Shown here: positions 25,926 to 34,224 of the stretch, piece after piece | How the letters are laid out: each line of letters begins with the position of its first letter | How positions within the stretch are numbered: position 1 is the stretch's first letter | Assembly: GCF_030517065.1 (NCBI RefSeq) | Contig: NZ_CP103950.1 | Span: 186,001-250,000 of the forward strand | Length of the DNA stretch: 64,000 nucleotides | Reading direction: 5' to 3' | Source of the DNA: Riemerella columbina | GTDB taxonomy: Bacteria > Bacteroidota > Bacteroidia > Flavobacteriales > Weeksellaceae | Position numbers and translations under genes: made by a program | The notes under the pieces: generated by a model | What the model saw: the letters and a program-made list of their open reading frames with translations, nothing else | Told to the model about the DNA's origin: nothing | The model's database searches: none

Positions 25926-26993
25926 ATGAGTAGAAAATTCCCGGCTGGTGTAGCCACAGGTACTATGGTAAGCGATATTTTTCAATACGCTAAAGAAAAC
26001 AAATTTGCCCTTCCAGCGGTTAATGTCATTGGTTCCAGCAACATCAATGCAACTATGGAAACGGCAGCCAAACTGAACGCCCCAGTGATTATCCAGTTCT
26101 CTAACGGTGGTGCCGCTTTTAACGCAGGAAAAGGACTGAGCAATGAAGGTCAGAAAGCCGCTATTTTAGGCGCGGTAGCGGGTGCTAAGCACATCCACAC
26201 TTTAGCGGAAGCTTATGGCGCTACGGTGATTTTGCATACCGACCACTGTGCTAAAAAACTCCTCCCTTGGATTGATGGACTTTTAGATGCTGGAGAAATA
26301 TTCTTTAAAGAAAACGGAAAACCGCTTTACTCTTCGCATATGTTAGACCTTTCTGAGGAATCTTTAGAAGAAAATTTAGAAATCTCTGCCAAATATTTTG
26401 AGAGAATGTCTAAAATGGATATGACTTTAGAAGTGGAAATCGGTGTAACTGGTGGCGAGGAAGATGGCGTGGATAATACCGATGTGGACAATGCAAAACT
26501 CTATACACAGCCAGAAGATGTGGCTTATACTTATGAGAAATTAAAGCAAATCTCTGACCACTTTACCATTGCTGCAGCCTTCGGAAATGTACACGGCGTT
26601 TACAAACCAGGGAATGTTAAGCTGACACCAGAAATTCTACTCAATTCTCAGAAATTTGTACAAGAAAAATACGCCACAGTAGAGAAGCCTATTAACTTCG
26701 TGTTCCACGGTGGTTCAGGGTCTACTTTGGAAGAAATTAGAGAAGCGATAGACTATGGCGTGATTAAAATGAATATTGACACCGATTTGCAATTCGCTTA
26801 TACCGAGGGGATTAGAGATTATATGAATGATAAAATAGAATACCTAAGAACGCAGATTGGCAATCCAGAAGGTGCTGACCTACCGAACAAAAAACTCTAC
26901 GATCCAAGAGTATGGTTAAGAAAAGGTGAAGAAACCTTCGGTAAGAGGTTGGTACAAGCCTTTGAAGACCTTAACAATGTAAATACCCTATAA
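25926..26993 (+). CDS. fbaA: Class II fructose-bisphosphate aldolase
   Basis: This Zn-dependent aldolase of glycolysis and gluconeogenesis cleaves fructose-1,6-bisphosphate. Metal and substrate sites are visible: VILHTDHCAKKLLPW, LEVEIGVTGGEEDG, AFGNVHGVYKPGNVKL, FVFHGGSGSTLEEI and KMNIDTDLQFAYTEG. The 355-residue length fits the class IIA enzyme of E. coli type. It lies 64 bp after nadK without an obvious terminator, so some co-transcription is possible. Confidence 0.96.
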   Translation: MSRKFPAGVATGTMVSDIFQYAKENKFALPAVNVIGSSNINATMETAAKLNAPVIIQFSNGGAAFNAGKGLSNEGQKAAILGAVAGAKHIHTLAEAYGATVILHTDHCAKKLLPWIDGLLDAGEIFFKENGKPLYSSHMLDLSEESLEENLEISAKYFERMSKMDMTLEVEIGVTGGEEDGVDNTDVDNAKLYTQPEDVAYTYEKLKQISDHFTIAAAFGNVHGVYKPGNVKLTPEILLNSQKFVQEKYATVEKPINFVFHGGSGSTLEEIREAIDYGVIKMNIDTDLQFAYTEGIRDYMNDKIEYLRTQIGNPEGADLPNKKLYDPRVWLRKGEETFGKRLVQAFEDLNNVNTL

Positions 26994-27020
26994 GATATTA
27001 GGATAATTAAAAAAATCTTG

Positions 27021-27028
27021 TATTTTTG
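27021..27028 (+). promoter_or_regulatory. accD promoter (-7 box TATTTTTG)
   Basis: This TAnnTTTG match gives a leader of roughly 85 nt before accD, which contains a hairpin (gcccc 27050-27054 with ggggc 27065-27069) and a 15-codon frame from 27032 to 27079. Confidence 0.5.
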
Positions 27029-27118
27029 CTTATGATTACAACTTGCCGAGCCCCGCTAATTGGTGGGGCGGTAGGTTGAATAAACTGATTTTTAATCTTA
27101 AAATAAAATGATACGGCT

Positions 27119-27970
27119 ATGGCATTTGATTGGTTCAAGAGAAAAACTAAAAATATAACCACTTCTACAGAAGAAAAAAAGGACATTCCGAAAGGGCTTT
27201 GGCATAAAACTCCCACAGGGAAAATCATAGAATATGATGAGCTGAAAGCCAATCATTTCGTGTCTCCAGAAGATGGTTTTCACATTAGAATAGGCTCTAA
27301 GGAATACTACGAAATCCTTTTTGACCAAGGCAAATTTAAAGAATTAGATGAGAAAGTAGAGAGTGTAGATATTTTAAAATTTAAAGATACCAAGCCTTAT
27401 ACCGAAAGACTTAAAGAAGCCAAATCTAAAACCAAACTCCACGATTCCATCCGAAATGCTGTGGGCTCTGTGGGCGGTGTAGAGATTGTGATTTCTTGTA
27501 TGGATTTTAAATTTATAGGCGGTTCTTTGGGTTCCGTGATGGGTGAAAAAATCCGCAGAGCTATAGACTACGCCATTAAGCACCAATTGCCGTATATGAT
27601 TATCTGCCAATCAGGGGGAGCGCGGATGCAAGAAGCCGCCCATTCCTTGATGCAGTTGGCAAAAGTACAAGCCAAATTGGTCCAATTATCCGAAGCGGGA
27701 TTGCCTTACATTGCCTACCTAACAGATCCTACATTTGGAGGCATCACGGCTTCCTTTGCGATGACAGCGGACATTATTATGGCAGAGCCAGGAGCACTAA
27801 TCGGTTTCGCAGGGCCGCGGGTGATTAGAGAAACCATTGGTAGAGATTTGCCAGAAGACTTCCAAACCTCAGAATTCTTAAAAGAAAAAGGCTTCGTGGA
27901 TTTTATCGTGAACAGAAGAGAGGCGAAAGCTACTATTGCACAAACGGTAAAACTCCTGATGAATCAATAA
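27119..27970 (+). CDS. accD: Acetyl-CoA carboxylase carboxyltransferase subunit beta
   Basis: AccD with AccA moves the carboxyl group from biotin to acetyl-CoA, the first step of fatty-acid synthesis. The crotonase-fold core is intact: [54 protein letters not shown] and [17 protein letters not shown]. The amino end differs from the E. coli type. The segment normally holding a four-cysteine zinc finger reads [18 protein letters not shown] and [17 protein letters not shown], with every zinc cysteine replaced. Similar sequences are usual in flavobacteria. The start at 27119 ([11 protein letters not shown]) fits the family. Confidence 0.94.
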   Translation: MAFDWFKRKTKNITTSTEEKKDIPKGLWHKTPTGKIIEYDELKANHFVSPEDGFHIRIGSKEYYEILFDQGKFKELDEKVESVDILKFKDTKPYTERLKEAKSKTKLHDSIRNAVGSVGGVEIVISCMDFKFIGGSLGSVMGEKIRRAIDYAIKHQLPYMIICQSGGARMQEAAHSLMQLAKVQAKLVQLSEAGLPYIAYLTDPTFGGITASFAMTADIIMAEPGALIGFAGPRVIRETIGRDLPEDFQTSEFLKEKGFVDFIVNRREAKATIAQTVKLLMNQ

Positions 27971-28042
27971 CAAAATTGGCTCATATAGCAAAAAGCCTTG
28001 TTAAATTTTTCATTTAGCGAGGCTTTAATTTTATAAAATAGA

Positions 28043-28549
28043 ATGAAAATTATCACTGTGTTTTTCAATGCTTTTAGAGCGCTATCTTGGCGAAATATCG
28101 CGAAGTTATTGGGGCTATTTTTACGACAGCCTTTGTTCTTCATTTTAGCTATTTATGCCAGTGCCAAGGCTTACCAAAAAGCCGCTAAAATATACCCCAA
28201 AACAGCGAGTAACAATGGTAAAGGCAATGCATTTAGGCACGCCTATTGGAACTGCCTGATTCTGATGTATTGCTGCAAAGTGTCCTCGCCGCAGAAAGCT
28301 CTAAAATTCACGGAAGACTTTACCAACCTCCACGAGGAGCTTTTCCCTAATGCGCCGTTAGAAAAAGCTATGGATTTGCACAATAACCAAGTGGGCAGGG
28401 CTTATTTTATGAGCTTACTGCCACAGATCCACCGCCAGTTTTTTGAAACCACTTTCTTTATTGAGGGTTTAAAGCAAAAAACAGAAACCGCTCAAGCCGT
28501 TAGCCAAACAGGAGACATACCAGTGGAGGGTTTGGTTTATTTGGTTTGA
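28043..28549 (+). CDS. Conserved hypothetical protein (DUF6973-like)
   Basis: The 168-residue protein has a hydrophobic amino segment (about 18-42). The main domain carries SNNGKGNAFRHAYWNCLILM and MDLHNNQVGRAYF. The paired histidines with Asn and Arg suggest a metal-dependent or hydrolytic site, but no reaction is known to me. The DUF6973 label is recalled, not searched. It ends 14 bp before the convergent gene on the other strand, leaving no room for a separate terminator. Confidence 0.65.
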   Translation: MKIITVFFNAFRALSWRNIAKLLGLFLRQPLFFILAIYASAKAYQKAAKIYPKTASNNGKGNAFRHAYWNCLILMYCCKVSSPQKALKFTEDFTNLHEELFPNAPLEKAMDLHNNQVGRAYFMSLLPQIHRQFFETTFFIEGLKQKTETAQAVSQTGDIPVEGLVYLV

Positions 28550-28563
28550 TGTTTTTTTTTAAC

Positions 28564-30231
28564 TTATCTCCCCCTCAGCACTTTCTCTAAAATCCTTAAA
28601 GTGATCAGATAAGTGGGCTTAACGCCAGTGAGCCCTAAGCCGCCAGAAGAAAGCGTACTCCCCGTTTCTAATGGGTTATCGGAGGCATAGTAAGCGTAGC
28701 ACACAAACAAATCTGGGCTGATGTGGTGCCTAATTTTAGAAGCCACCTGAATGGCTTTTTGGTAGTGCGCCCCCTCCATTTCTAAGCCAATGGCTTTCCA
28801 CGAGGTGTTCATAAAATACGAGAGAATATCTTTATTCTGCAAAGAAGTCCCCAGCACGGTAATCATCGCGCCCTCAAAAGCTTGGAGTTCATCATCTTTA
28901 AAATCTTCCAAATTTAAGGCGTTTTCAAAAGGATAATTGTCTGCCGTGCCTTCAAAAATATGTGAAGTCGGTATCATAATATCGCCCTTGGCACCTTCTA
29001 AAATCCCTGCTTTTCCCATAATAGAAATAGATTTTACAGGCATATGGTAGAGCTCATCGCCCACATAGAAAGGCTTGAGCAACTCATCCATAATCTCGAA
29101 CGCTTGCTCGCCAAAGGCATAATCAAAAACGATAATCACACCTTCCGTATCCACATCTATGGCTTTAAACGAAGTGGAGGAGAGGTCGGTTTTCTTTAAA
29201 TCAAAAATCTGAACATCAATATTGCTGCCACTTTGGTCGTCTATGTAGATCATCCCTTGGGATAGGGCGTAATCCGAGACTTGCTTCATCAGAGTGGCAT
29301 CGTGGCTGATGTTCTCGTAGAGGGAATAATCCACCTCTTTGGGCGGTTTTACATTGAGGGCTTCGTGGGCGAAGAGCATATTTTTAACGCTGTGCATATT
29401 CGCGCTGATGATGTGTAGCGGGCGTTTATGCAGGTTGTACTGCACCAAAGTTTCCTTCACCTTATTGGCCCATTTTTCGCCAAAGAAATGATGCCCCACA
29501 CGCTCTTGGAGAATGGCACTGAAGAAAATCTCACGCTCTCTTTCCTTTTTCCAATCGTTTAAGCTGACCTCTCCCATATTATAGATGATTTTGAAGAGCC
29601 TATCGGGATTTTTATCATCGCCAAATTTTTCGTAGGCAGAGAGGGTTTCCTCAAAGGTGCGCCCAAGGAACGCCGAAAGCTGTATCAGCGCGACTTCCTT
29701 CTCCTTACGGCTGAATTTCTTTTCGCCCTTAGCCACTTCTTCTATCGCCTTCCAGATGCGGCGTGGCGTGCCTCCTTTTTCCATATCAAAGCCGAGATTT
29801 CTCACTTTGTCCGCTTCTAAATAGAAAAAAGTAAGGTGCGTAAGAATATCATAAATCTCTGAGCGCCCCAGCAATACCTCTATATTCATCTGATGTTGGT
29901 CTATGCGGTAGCAATTTCTGCGGCGTTTTTTGGGAATAATCGGTTGAAAACTGGCTTTCTGAAAGCCTTCATCTGAAGTCAAGTGGATAAAAGCGCATTC
30001 TTCTATGCCTTCTGGCAGGCGGTCCAAAACATAGAGCAACCCATCTAACTCCACCTTTTTAGGCATCGCCATAGAGCCATAAATTTCGGGCTGAATGACT
30101 AAAAGTAGGTCTCTAAGGGTTTCTCCAGAAACGCCCCCAGGTTTAAAAAAGCCTCTATAAAATAAATGTCGCATCGCAACATAAAGCCGTTCTATGGCTT
30201 CCGTGGTTTCTCTTGCTCTTGATTTTGCCAT
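28564..30231 (-). CDS. Conserved hypothetical protein, nucleoside-phosphorylase-like carboxy part (DUF6909 type)
   Basis: The 555-residue cytoplasmic protein is restricted, as far as I recall, to Bacteroidota. The amino half is helical and charged. The carboxy half shows VKSISIMGKAGILEGAKGD followed by MIPTSHIFEGTADNYPF and SWKAIGLEMEGAHYQKAIQV. The GLEMEG pattern is close to the MEG motif of purine and AMP nucleosidases and phosphorylases. A role in nucleotide metabolism or sensing is inference only. The upstream promoter at 30254-30261 serves it alone. Confidence 0.7.
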   Translation of the reverse strand: MAKSRARETTEAIERLYVAMRHLFYRGFFKPGGVSGETLRDLLLVIQPEIYGSMAMPKKVELDGLLYVLDRLPEGIEECAFIHLTSDEGFQKASFQPIIPKKRRRNCYRIDQHQMNIEVLLGRSEIYDILTHLTFFYLEADKVRNLGFDMEKGGTPRRIWKAIEEVAKGEKKFSRKEKEVALIQLSAFLGRTFEETLSAYEKFGDDKNPDRLFKIIYNMGEVSLNDWKKEREREIFFSAILQERVGHHFFGEKWANKVKETLVQYNLHKRPLHIISANMHSVKNMLFAHEALNVKPPKEVDYSLYENISHDATLMKQVSDYALSQGMIYIDDQSGSNIDVQIFDLKKTDLSSTSFKAIDVDTEGVIIVFDYAFGEQAFEIMDELLKPFYVGDELYHMPVKSISIMGKAGILEGAKGDIMIPTSHIFEGTADNYPFENALNLEDFKDDELQAFEGAMITVLGTSLQNKDILSYFMNTSWKAIGLEMEGAHYQKAIQVASKIRHHISPDLFVCYAYYASDNPLETGSTLSSGGLGLTGVKPTYLITLRILEKVLRGR

Positions 30232-30253
30232 AAGGATTGAAATAATAATCTTG

Positions 30254-30261
30254 CAAATATA
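30254..30261 (-). promoter_or_regulatory. Promoter of the DUF6909-type gene (TATATTTG)
   Basis: The minus strand reads TATATTTG 22 nt before the start at 30231. Confidence 0.5.
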
Positions 30262-30359
30262 GTTTTTTTGTCTATGTTTTGAGAATCCTCATCGGGAGAA
30301 ATTATCATCAATCCCGATATTTATATAGCTCTAACCTCTCGTTTCATATTAAATTTTCT

Positions 30360-30367
30360 TAACTTTG
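30360..30367 (+). promoter_or_regulatory. Promoter of the cupin-like gene (TAACTTTG)
   Basis: This is a TAnnTTTG match 14 nt before the ATG at 30382, giving a very short leader. Confidence 0.55.
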
Positions 30368-30381
30368 CTCTCTAAATTTTT

Positions 30382-31269
30382 ATGAATATGGGACTTCATC
30401 TAAAACCAATCGATATTGTAGAAGATATTTCTAAAGAAGATTTTTACGAGAAATACCTCAAAAAACGCCAGCCTGTCGTGATTAAAAATATGGCAAGACA
30501 ATGGCCGGCATACCAAAAATGGACGCTGGATTATATGAAAGAAGCCGTTGGCGATGTGGAAGTGCCTCTCTATGACAGCTCTAAGGCAGACCCCGCAGCA
30601 CCGATTAACGCTTCGGCAGCGAAGATGAAATTCGGAGATTATATTGATTTGATTGAAAAAGAACCCACCGACCTTCGGATTTTCCTTTTTGATCCGATCA
30701 AGCACGCCCCCAAACTTTTAGATGATTATGTGTTCCCGAAAAACCTAATGGGCGGGTTTTTGGATAAATACCCTAATATGTTTTTCGGCGGCAAGGGCTC
30801 GGTGACTTTCCTCCATTTTGATATTGATATGGCGCATATTTTCCACACGCATTTTAACGGCAGAAAGCACATTCTCCTTTTTGATTACAAGTGGAAAGAA
30901 CGCCTTTATCAGATACCTTTTGCTACTTATGCATTAGAGGATTATGATATTTCTAACCCAGATTTTGAGAAATTCCCAGCCTTAGATGGCGTGGAGGGGA
31001 TAGAATGCTATTTGGAACACGGCGATACGCTCTTTATGCCAACAGGTTGGTGGCATTGGATGAAGTATTTAGACGGTAGTTTTTCCATTTCGCTAAGGGC
31101 TTGGGACCAATCTTGGGCGGTAAAAGCACATTCTCTTTGGAACCTCACGGTGCAGCGGCAATTTGATAATTTTATGAAAGCCCGATATAAAAAACGCTAT
31201 ATGGATTGGAAAGAGAAAAAAGCCATACAACGCGCCAACAAAGCCCTAAAAAACGGATTGCCTAAATAA
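30382..31269 (+). CDS. Cupin-like (JmjC-type) oxygenase
   Basis: The 295-residue protein has a double-stranded beta-helix fold like JmjC and Cupin_8 proteins, which are Fe(II)- and 2-oxoglutarate-dependent hydroxylases. The iron triad is visible as H and D in TFLHFDIDMAHIFH and the distal H in TLFMPTGWWHWMKYL. Lys in GRKHILLF may hold 2-oxoglutarate. Possible substrates are proteins or tRNA; none can be deduced. The amino end (KRQPVVIKNMARQWPAYQKW) is typical of the group. The carboxy end is basic. Confidence 0.85.
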   Translation: MNMGLHLKPIDIVEDISKEDFYEKYLKKRQPVVIKNMARQWPAYQKWTLDYMKEAVGDVEVPLYDSSKADPAAPINASAAKMKFGDYIDLIEKEPTDLRIFLFDPIKHAPKLLDDYVFPKNLMGGFLDKYPNMFFGGKGSVTFLHFDIDMAHIFHTHFNGRKHILLFDYKWKERLYQIPFATYALEDYDISNPDFEKFPALDGVEGIECYLEHGDTLFMPTGWWHWMKYLDGSFSISLRAWDQSWAVKAHSLWNLTVQRQFDNFMKARYKKRYMDWKEKKAIQRANKALKNGLPK

Positions 31270-31274
31270 TATAA

Positions 31275-31308
31275 AAGAGAGAAATTGTAAGGTTTCTCTC
31301 TTTTTTTT
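31275..31308 (+). terminator. Terminator after the cupin-like gene
   Basis: A perfect 10-bp stem (aagagagaaa with tttctctctt) is followed by T residues. Confidence 0.75.
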
Positions 31309-31363
31309 GTGATTTTCCCTGTTTTATGATAAAATTGACTATCTTTATAGCAAAATTGAGGTT

Positions 31364-31921
31364 ATGAAGAGAATTTTATTTATTGCTGTTTTGATGGTTT
31401 TTCAGTGGAGTTCGGCGCAGATCACCAGTACGGTGGTTAATAAAGCCAATTTTGAACAATCGGGGTTTCCATTTAAGGGCGTTCGGGTGCTTACAGTGGA
31501 GCATATCAGTACGCCCACGGAAGAAAATATCTATGTTTTTTCCAAAAATGAACGCTCCGCTCCGCAAGATGAATTGTATATTCAGCAATTTAAAAAAATC
31601 GATGGAAAATGGCAGCCAACCACCGAGAAAACCATTGCTAAAACAGAGATTATCACTTCTGTTTGGGACGCTCGCAAAGCCTTTTTTGATGCCGATAAAG
31701 ATGGGCAAGCCGATGTACTTTTTGTCTATTCTGAACACGCCAAAGAGAATTCTAAACGAATGTTAAGTGTTTCATTATTATTGATTTACAAAAATAAAAT
31801 CTACACTACCACTTATAGTAAAAATGACGAAAAAACCACCTCCGATTTCTCCCCAAGTGATTTGCCACCCGCCGTTTACGAAGCAATGCAAACCTATTGG
31901 GAGCGTTTAGATAAGGCGTGA
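31364..31921 (+). CDS. Secreted hypothetical protein
   Basis: The 185-residue protein has a signal peptide cut near residue 18 (MVFQWSSAQ). A short aspartate-rich segment (FFDADKDGQADVLFVYSEHA) looks like a calcium-binding FG-GAP or EF-type loop. The remaining sequence is beta-rich, and the family is not recognised. It has a plausible -7 motif (TATCTTTA) about 20 nt upstream of the start. It is the last core-like gene before the defence region; the 79 bp to the WYL gene hold nothing clear. Confidence 0.65.
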   Translation: MKRILFIAVLMVFQWSSAQITSTVVNKANFEQSGFPFKGVRVLTVEHISTPTEENIYVFSKNERSAPQDELYIQQFKKIDGKWQPTTEKTIAKTEIITSVWDARKAFFDADKDGQADVLFVYSEHAKENSKRMLSVSLLLIYKNKIYTTTYSKNDEKTTSDFSPSDLPPAVYEAMQTYWERLDKA

Positions 31922-32000
31922 AGAATGGAGAATACCTTCCAGTTGATTATAAATTCTTGAAAAACAGAAGTATGTATAATTTCTAATTTGTAAAAAATCT

Positions 32001-32999
32001 ATGTCTACCACCAAAAATGCGCAGCTTCGTTATAAGGCTTTGGACCAGTGTTTTTCTAACTTTTATAAGAAATTTTTTATAGAAGATTTGATGCAACATT
32101 GTAGCGAGGTGCTTTCGGAACATTTTATGGAGGAAAAGACCATATCGCGGAGGCAAATTTTTGATGATATGAATTTTATGAAGAGTGCGGCAGGCTTTGA
32201 GGCACCGATTGAAAGCATTAAGGAGGGCAGGAAAACCTATTACCGATACGATGACCCCAATTTTTCAATCCTAAAAAAGCCGATGACCGCCACCGAACGA
32301 GAAACTTTGCAGGAGGCTTTGGAGACTTTGGGGAGGCTCAATACTTTGCCAGGTTTTGATTGGGTGAAATCGTTGCAAGCCAAGTTGGATGCCGAGTTGC
32401 AGCCTCAAGCGGAGGCAAATCCCATCATCGATTTTGAAGAAAACGCCTATCTGAAGGGATTGGAATTTTTGCACCCGTTGTACCAATATATTTCCAAGAA
32501 AATCCCCGTTGAGATTGTCTACAAAAGTTTCCAAGCCGAGCAAGAACAGCGCATCACTTTTTCGCCGTATTTTCTAAAGCAATACAACAACCGTTGGTTT
32601 TTATTTGGGTGGAATCACGCCTTTGAAACAATTCAAAATATGGCGTTAGACCGTGTGTTGTCCATCGGCAATAGCGGTGTTTCTTACCAACCTTCCACTT
32701 TTGATTTTGTGGATTATTTTGATGAAATTATCGGCGTTACCAATCCTAAAAATGCTCCTGTGGAAACGATTGAAATCCAACTTTCGGACAGGATTATCCC
32801 CTATATCACCTCAAAACCTTTGCACGGTTCGCAAAAAATCAAAGGCAACTACCTCACAATCAGTGTAAAAATCAATTACGAACTGATTTCCCTCATTCTC
32901 TCTCATCGCGAAAATATGACGGTGCTTTCTCCTCCGGCATTGGTCGCTCAAATCAAAGATCTCATCGAAAAAATGAAAAAAAACTACGAGTGTAGATAG
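32001..32999 (+). CDS. WYL-domain transcriptional regulator
   Basis: The 332-residue protein has an amino helix-turn-helix-like region (about 1-90; TISRRQIFDDMNFMKS) and a WYL domain at about 155-250. That domain includes VYKSFQAEQEQRITFSPYFL followed by KQYNNRWFLFGWNHAF, with the W-Y-L-type residues seen as RWFLFG. A carboxy WCX-like extension follows. WYL domains bind nucleic acid or small ligands, and such regulators often control phage-defence loci. Its last codons (KKNYECR, then the TAG stop) are repeated at 39321-39350 beyond the adjoining cassette. A role in controlling the downstream genes is inference. Confidence 0.85.
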   Translation: MSTTKNAQLRYKALDQCFSNFYKKFFIEDLMQHCSEVLSEHFMEEKTISRRQIFDDMNFMKSAAGFEAPIESIKEGRKTYYRYDDPNFSILKKPMTATERETLQEALETLGRLNTLPGFDWVKSLQAKLDAELQPQAEANPIIDFEENAYLKGLEFLHPLYQYISKKIPVEIVYKSFQAEQEQRITFSPYFLKQYNNRWFLFGWNHAFETIQNMALDRVLSIGNSGVSYQPSTFDFVDYFDEIIGVTNPKNAPVETIEIQLSDRIIPYITSKPLHGSQKIKGNYLTISVKINYELISLILSHRENMTVLSPPALVAQIKDLIEKMKKNYECR

Positions 33000-33049
33000 G
33001 CTGCATAGATGGGGTGTAAGTTTGAAACATTAAATACAACAAGAACATG
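32978..33049 (+). repeat. Left imperfect direct repeat flanking the helicase cassette
   Basis: The segment from the WYL 3' end (ctacgagtgtagatag) through taagtttg, cattaa and the next ATG matches 39328-39389 with scattered substitutions and a few small indels. The right copy has ctacgagtgcagatag. Both copies contain the WYL stop and the start codon of the following gene. Confidence 0.7.
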
Positions 33050-33123
33050 ATGCCCAATAAGATGATAGACAAAAAAAATTAAAACTCTGGAAAAATCCAC
33101 TGAGTGATCAAGAGTTTGAGTTA

Positions 33124-33822
33124 TTGAGAAAAAACTTGAGTTTTTCGAATCGACTCAGTATCAATCCTAAAGAGGCGACTTATTACTATGCGGAATGGTG
33201 GAGGAGAAATTATAACGGTGGGAGCCCAAGTAAGGAAGCGGTTTTTGAGTCGATAGGTGGTAATATTCAATTTAATATGGATGCCAAAACTTTCTTTAAC
33301 ATTGCAAAGAAAGGTGCAGAAATGTTAGAAATTAAATGGATTAAAAAACAGTATACGCTCTATTTCAAGACTTTGCTATTGCAGGGTGGGTTGTCTTTGT
33401 ATCATCTTTCTCAGAATACAAGTTCTTATAAAAAGTTTCTTTTGGCTGTTTTGGAGATTCAGCCTGAAAAAATAGAGGATTTTATTTTTCAAACAGAAAT
33501 TACTAATTTATTACCTCCTTCAAGCAGAAATGATATTATTTATGAAAATTGTTTTGAAATTGTAAGGGCTATTTTAGATGATGAAAATAATTATGATGAA
33601 CTATTTTCTCTTAATGAATCTATACAGGAAATCTCCCGAGATTTAAAAATCAGAAAACAACATTTACAGCGGAAAACGAGAACTCTAAAACCACAAAATT
33701 ATTGGCTGTTAGACCTAACAACCCATGAAATCAATCTGAGAATTGGTTTTGCAGATCAATATTCTAAAGAGCCCCTTGTGCATTTAGGAAAAAAAATAAA
33801 AAAAGATTGTTCATTCGACTAA
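33124..33822 (+). pseudogene. DruH-like protein, amino-terminal fragment disrupted by IS982
   Basis: About 245 codons remain of what was probably a much larger protein. The features FSNRLSINPKEATYYYAEWW followed by RRNYNGGSPSKEAVFESIGG recall the amino end of the STY4851/ECs_5259 family, which I associate with DruH of Druantia type III (from memory). No ATG opens this frame. An ATG at 33047 in another frame would join it if the eight-A run at 33071-33078 had nine. The 3' end is not native: the IS982 terminus begins at about 33772, so the last 17 codons (from PLVHLGKK) are IS sequence. The protein is therefore truncated at both ends. Confidence 0.6.
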
Positions 33823-34224
33823 AAAGTCGTATATTTAATTAGTTATCAATTGATTAAATACATGAACAATCTTATACAAAACTACAAAATTATTTTGAAA
33901 GAACTGAAAGAAACTTGCAAAAATATTCCTACTAAAAAGCAAATCCGAAAACCGAAATTGTCTGATATGGAATTAGTGGCACTGAACATTACCGCGGAAT
34001 ATATGTCGATAAACTCTGAAATTCAGCTATTTAGATGCATCGCTGGAACAGAATTAGACAGCAAAATAGAAAGAAGCGTTTACAACAAAAGAAAACGAAA
34101 ACTTTTTTCATACATCGAAAAAATAAGGAAGACCCTAAGTGAAAAATTCTCAGATTTTACCGATGTTTTTATCGTAGATTCAACCCCTATTGAAATTTGT
34201 AAAGTGAGTAGAGCCCATCGTTCC
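33772..34224 (+). mobile_element. IS982-family element, 5' fragment fused to the helicase gene
   Basis: The terminus ccccttgtgcatttagg is followed by the IS promoter region and about 121 codons of transposase from ATG 33862 ([20 protein letters not shown]; catalytic Asp in [13 protein letters not shown]), very like ISRa1 of Riemerella. The 3' two-thirds and the right end are missing. Within it, aagattgttcat (33803-33814) is the exact reverse complement of atgaacaatctt (33862-33873), which contains the start codon, and the -7-like TATATTTA lies between at 33830-33837. The first 114 bp recur inverted at 1-114. Confidence 0.85.

Noticed and set aside
27032-27079. 15-codon frame in the accD leader as a gene
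   Set aside because: It starts at about the predicted transcription start and shows no sign of translation; kept only as a possible leader element.
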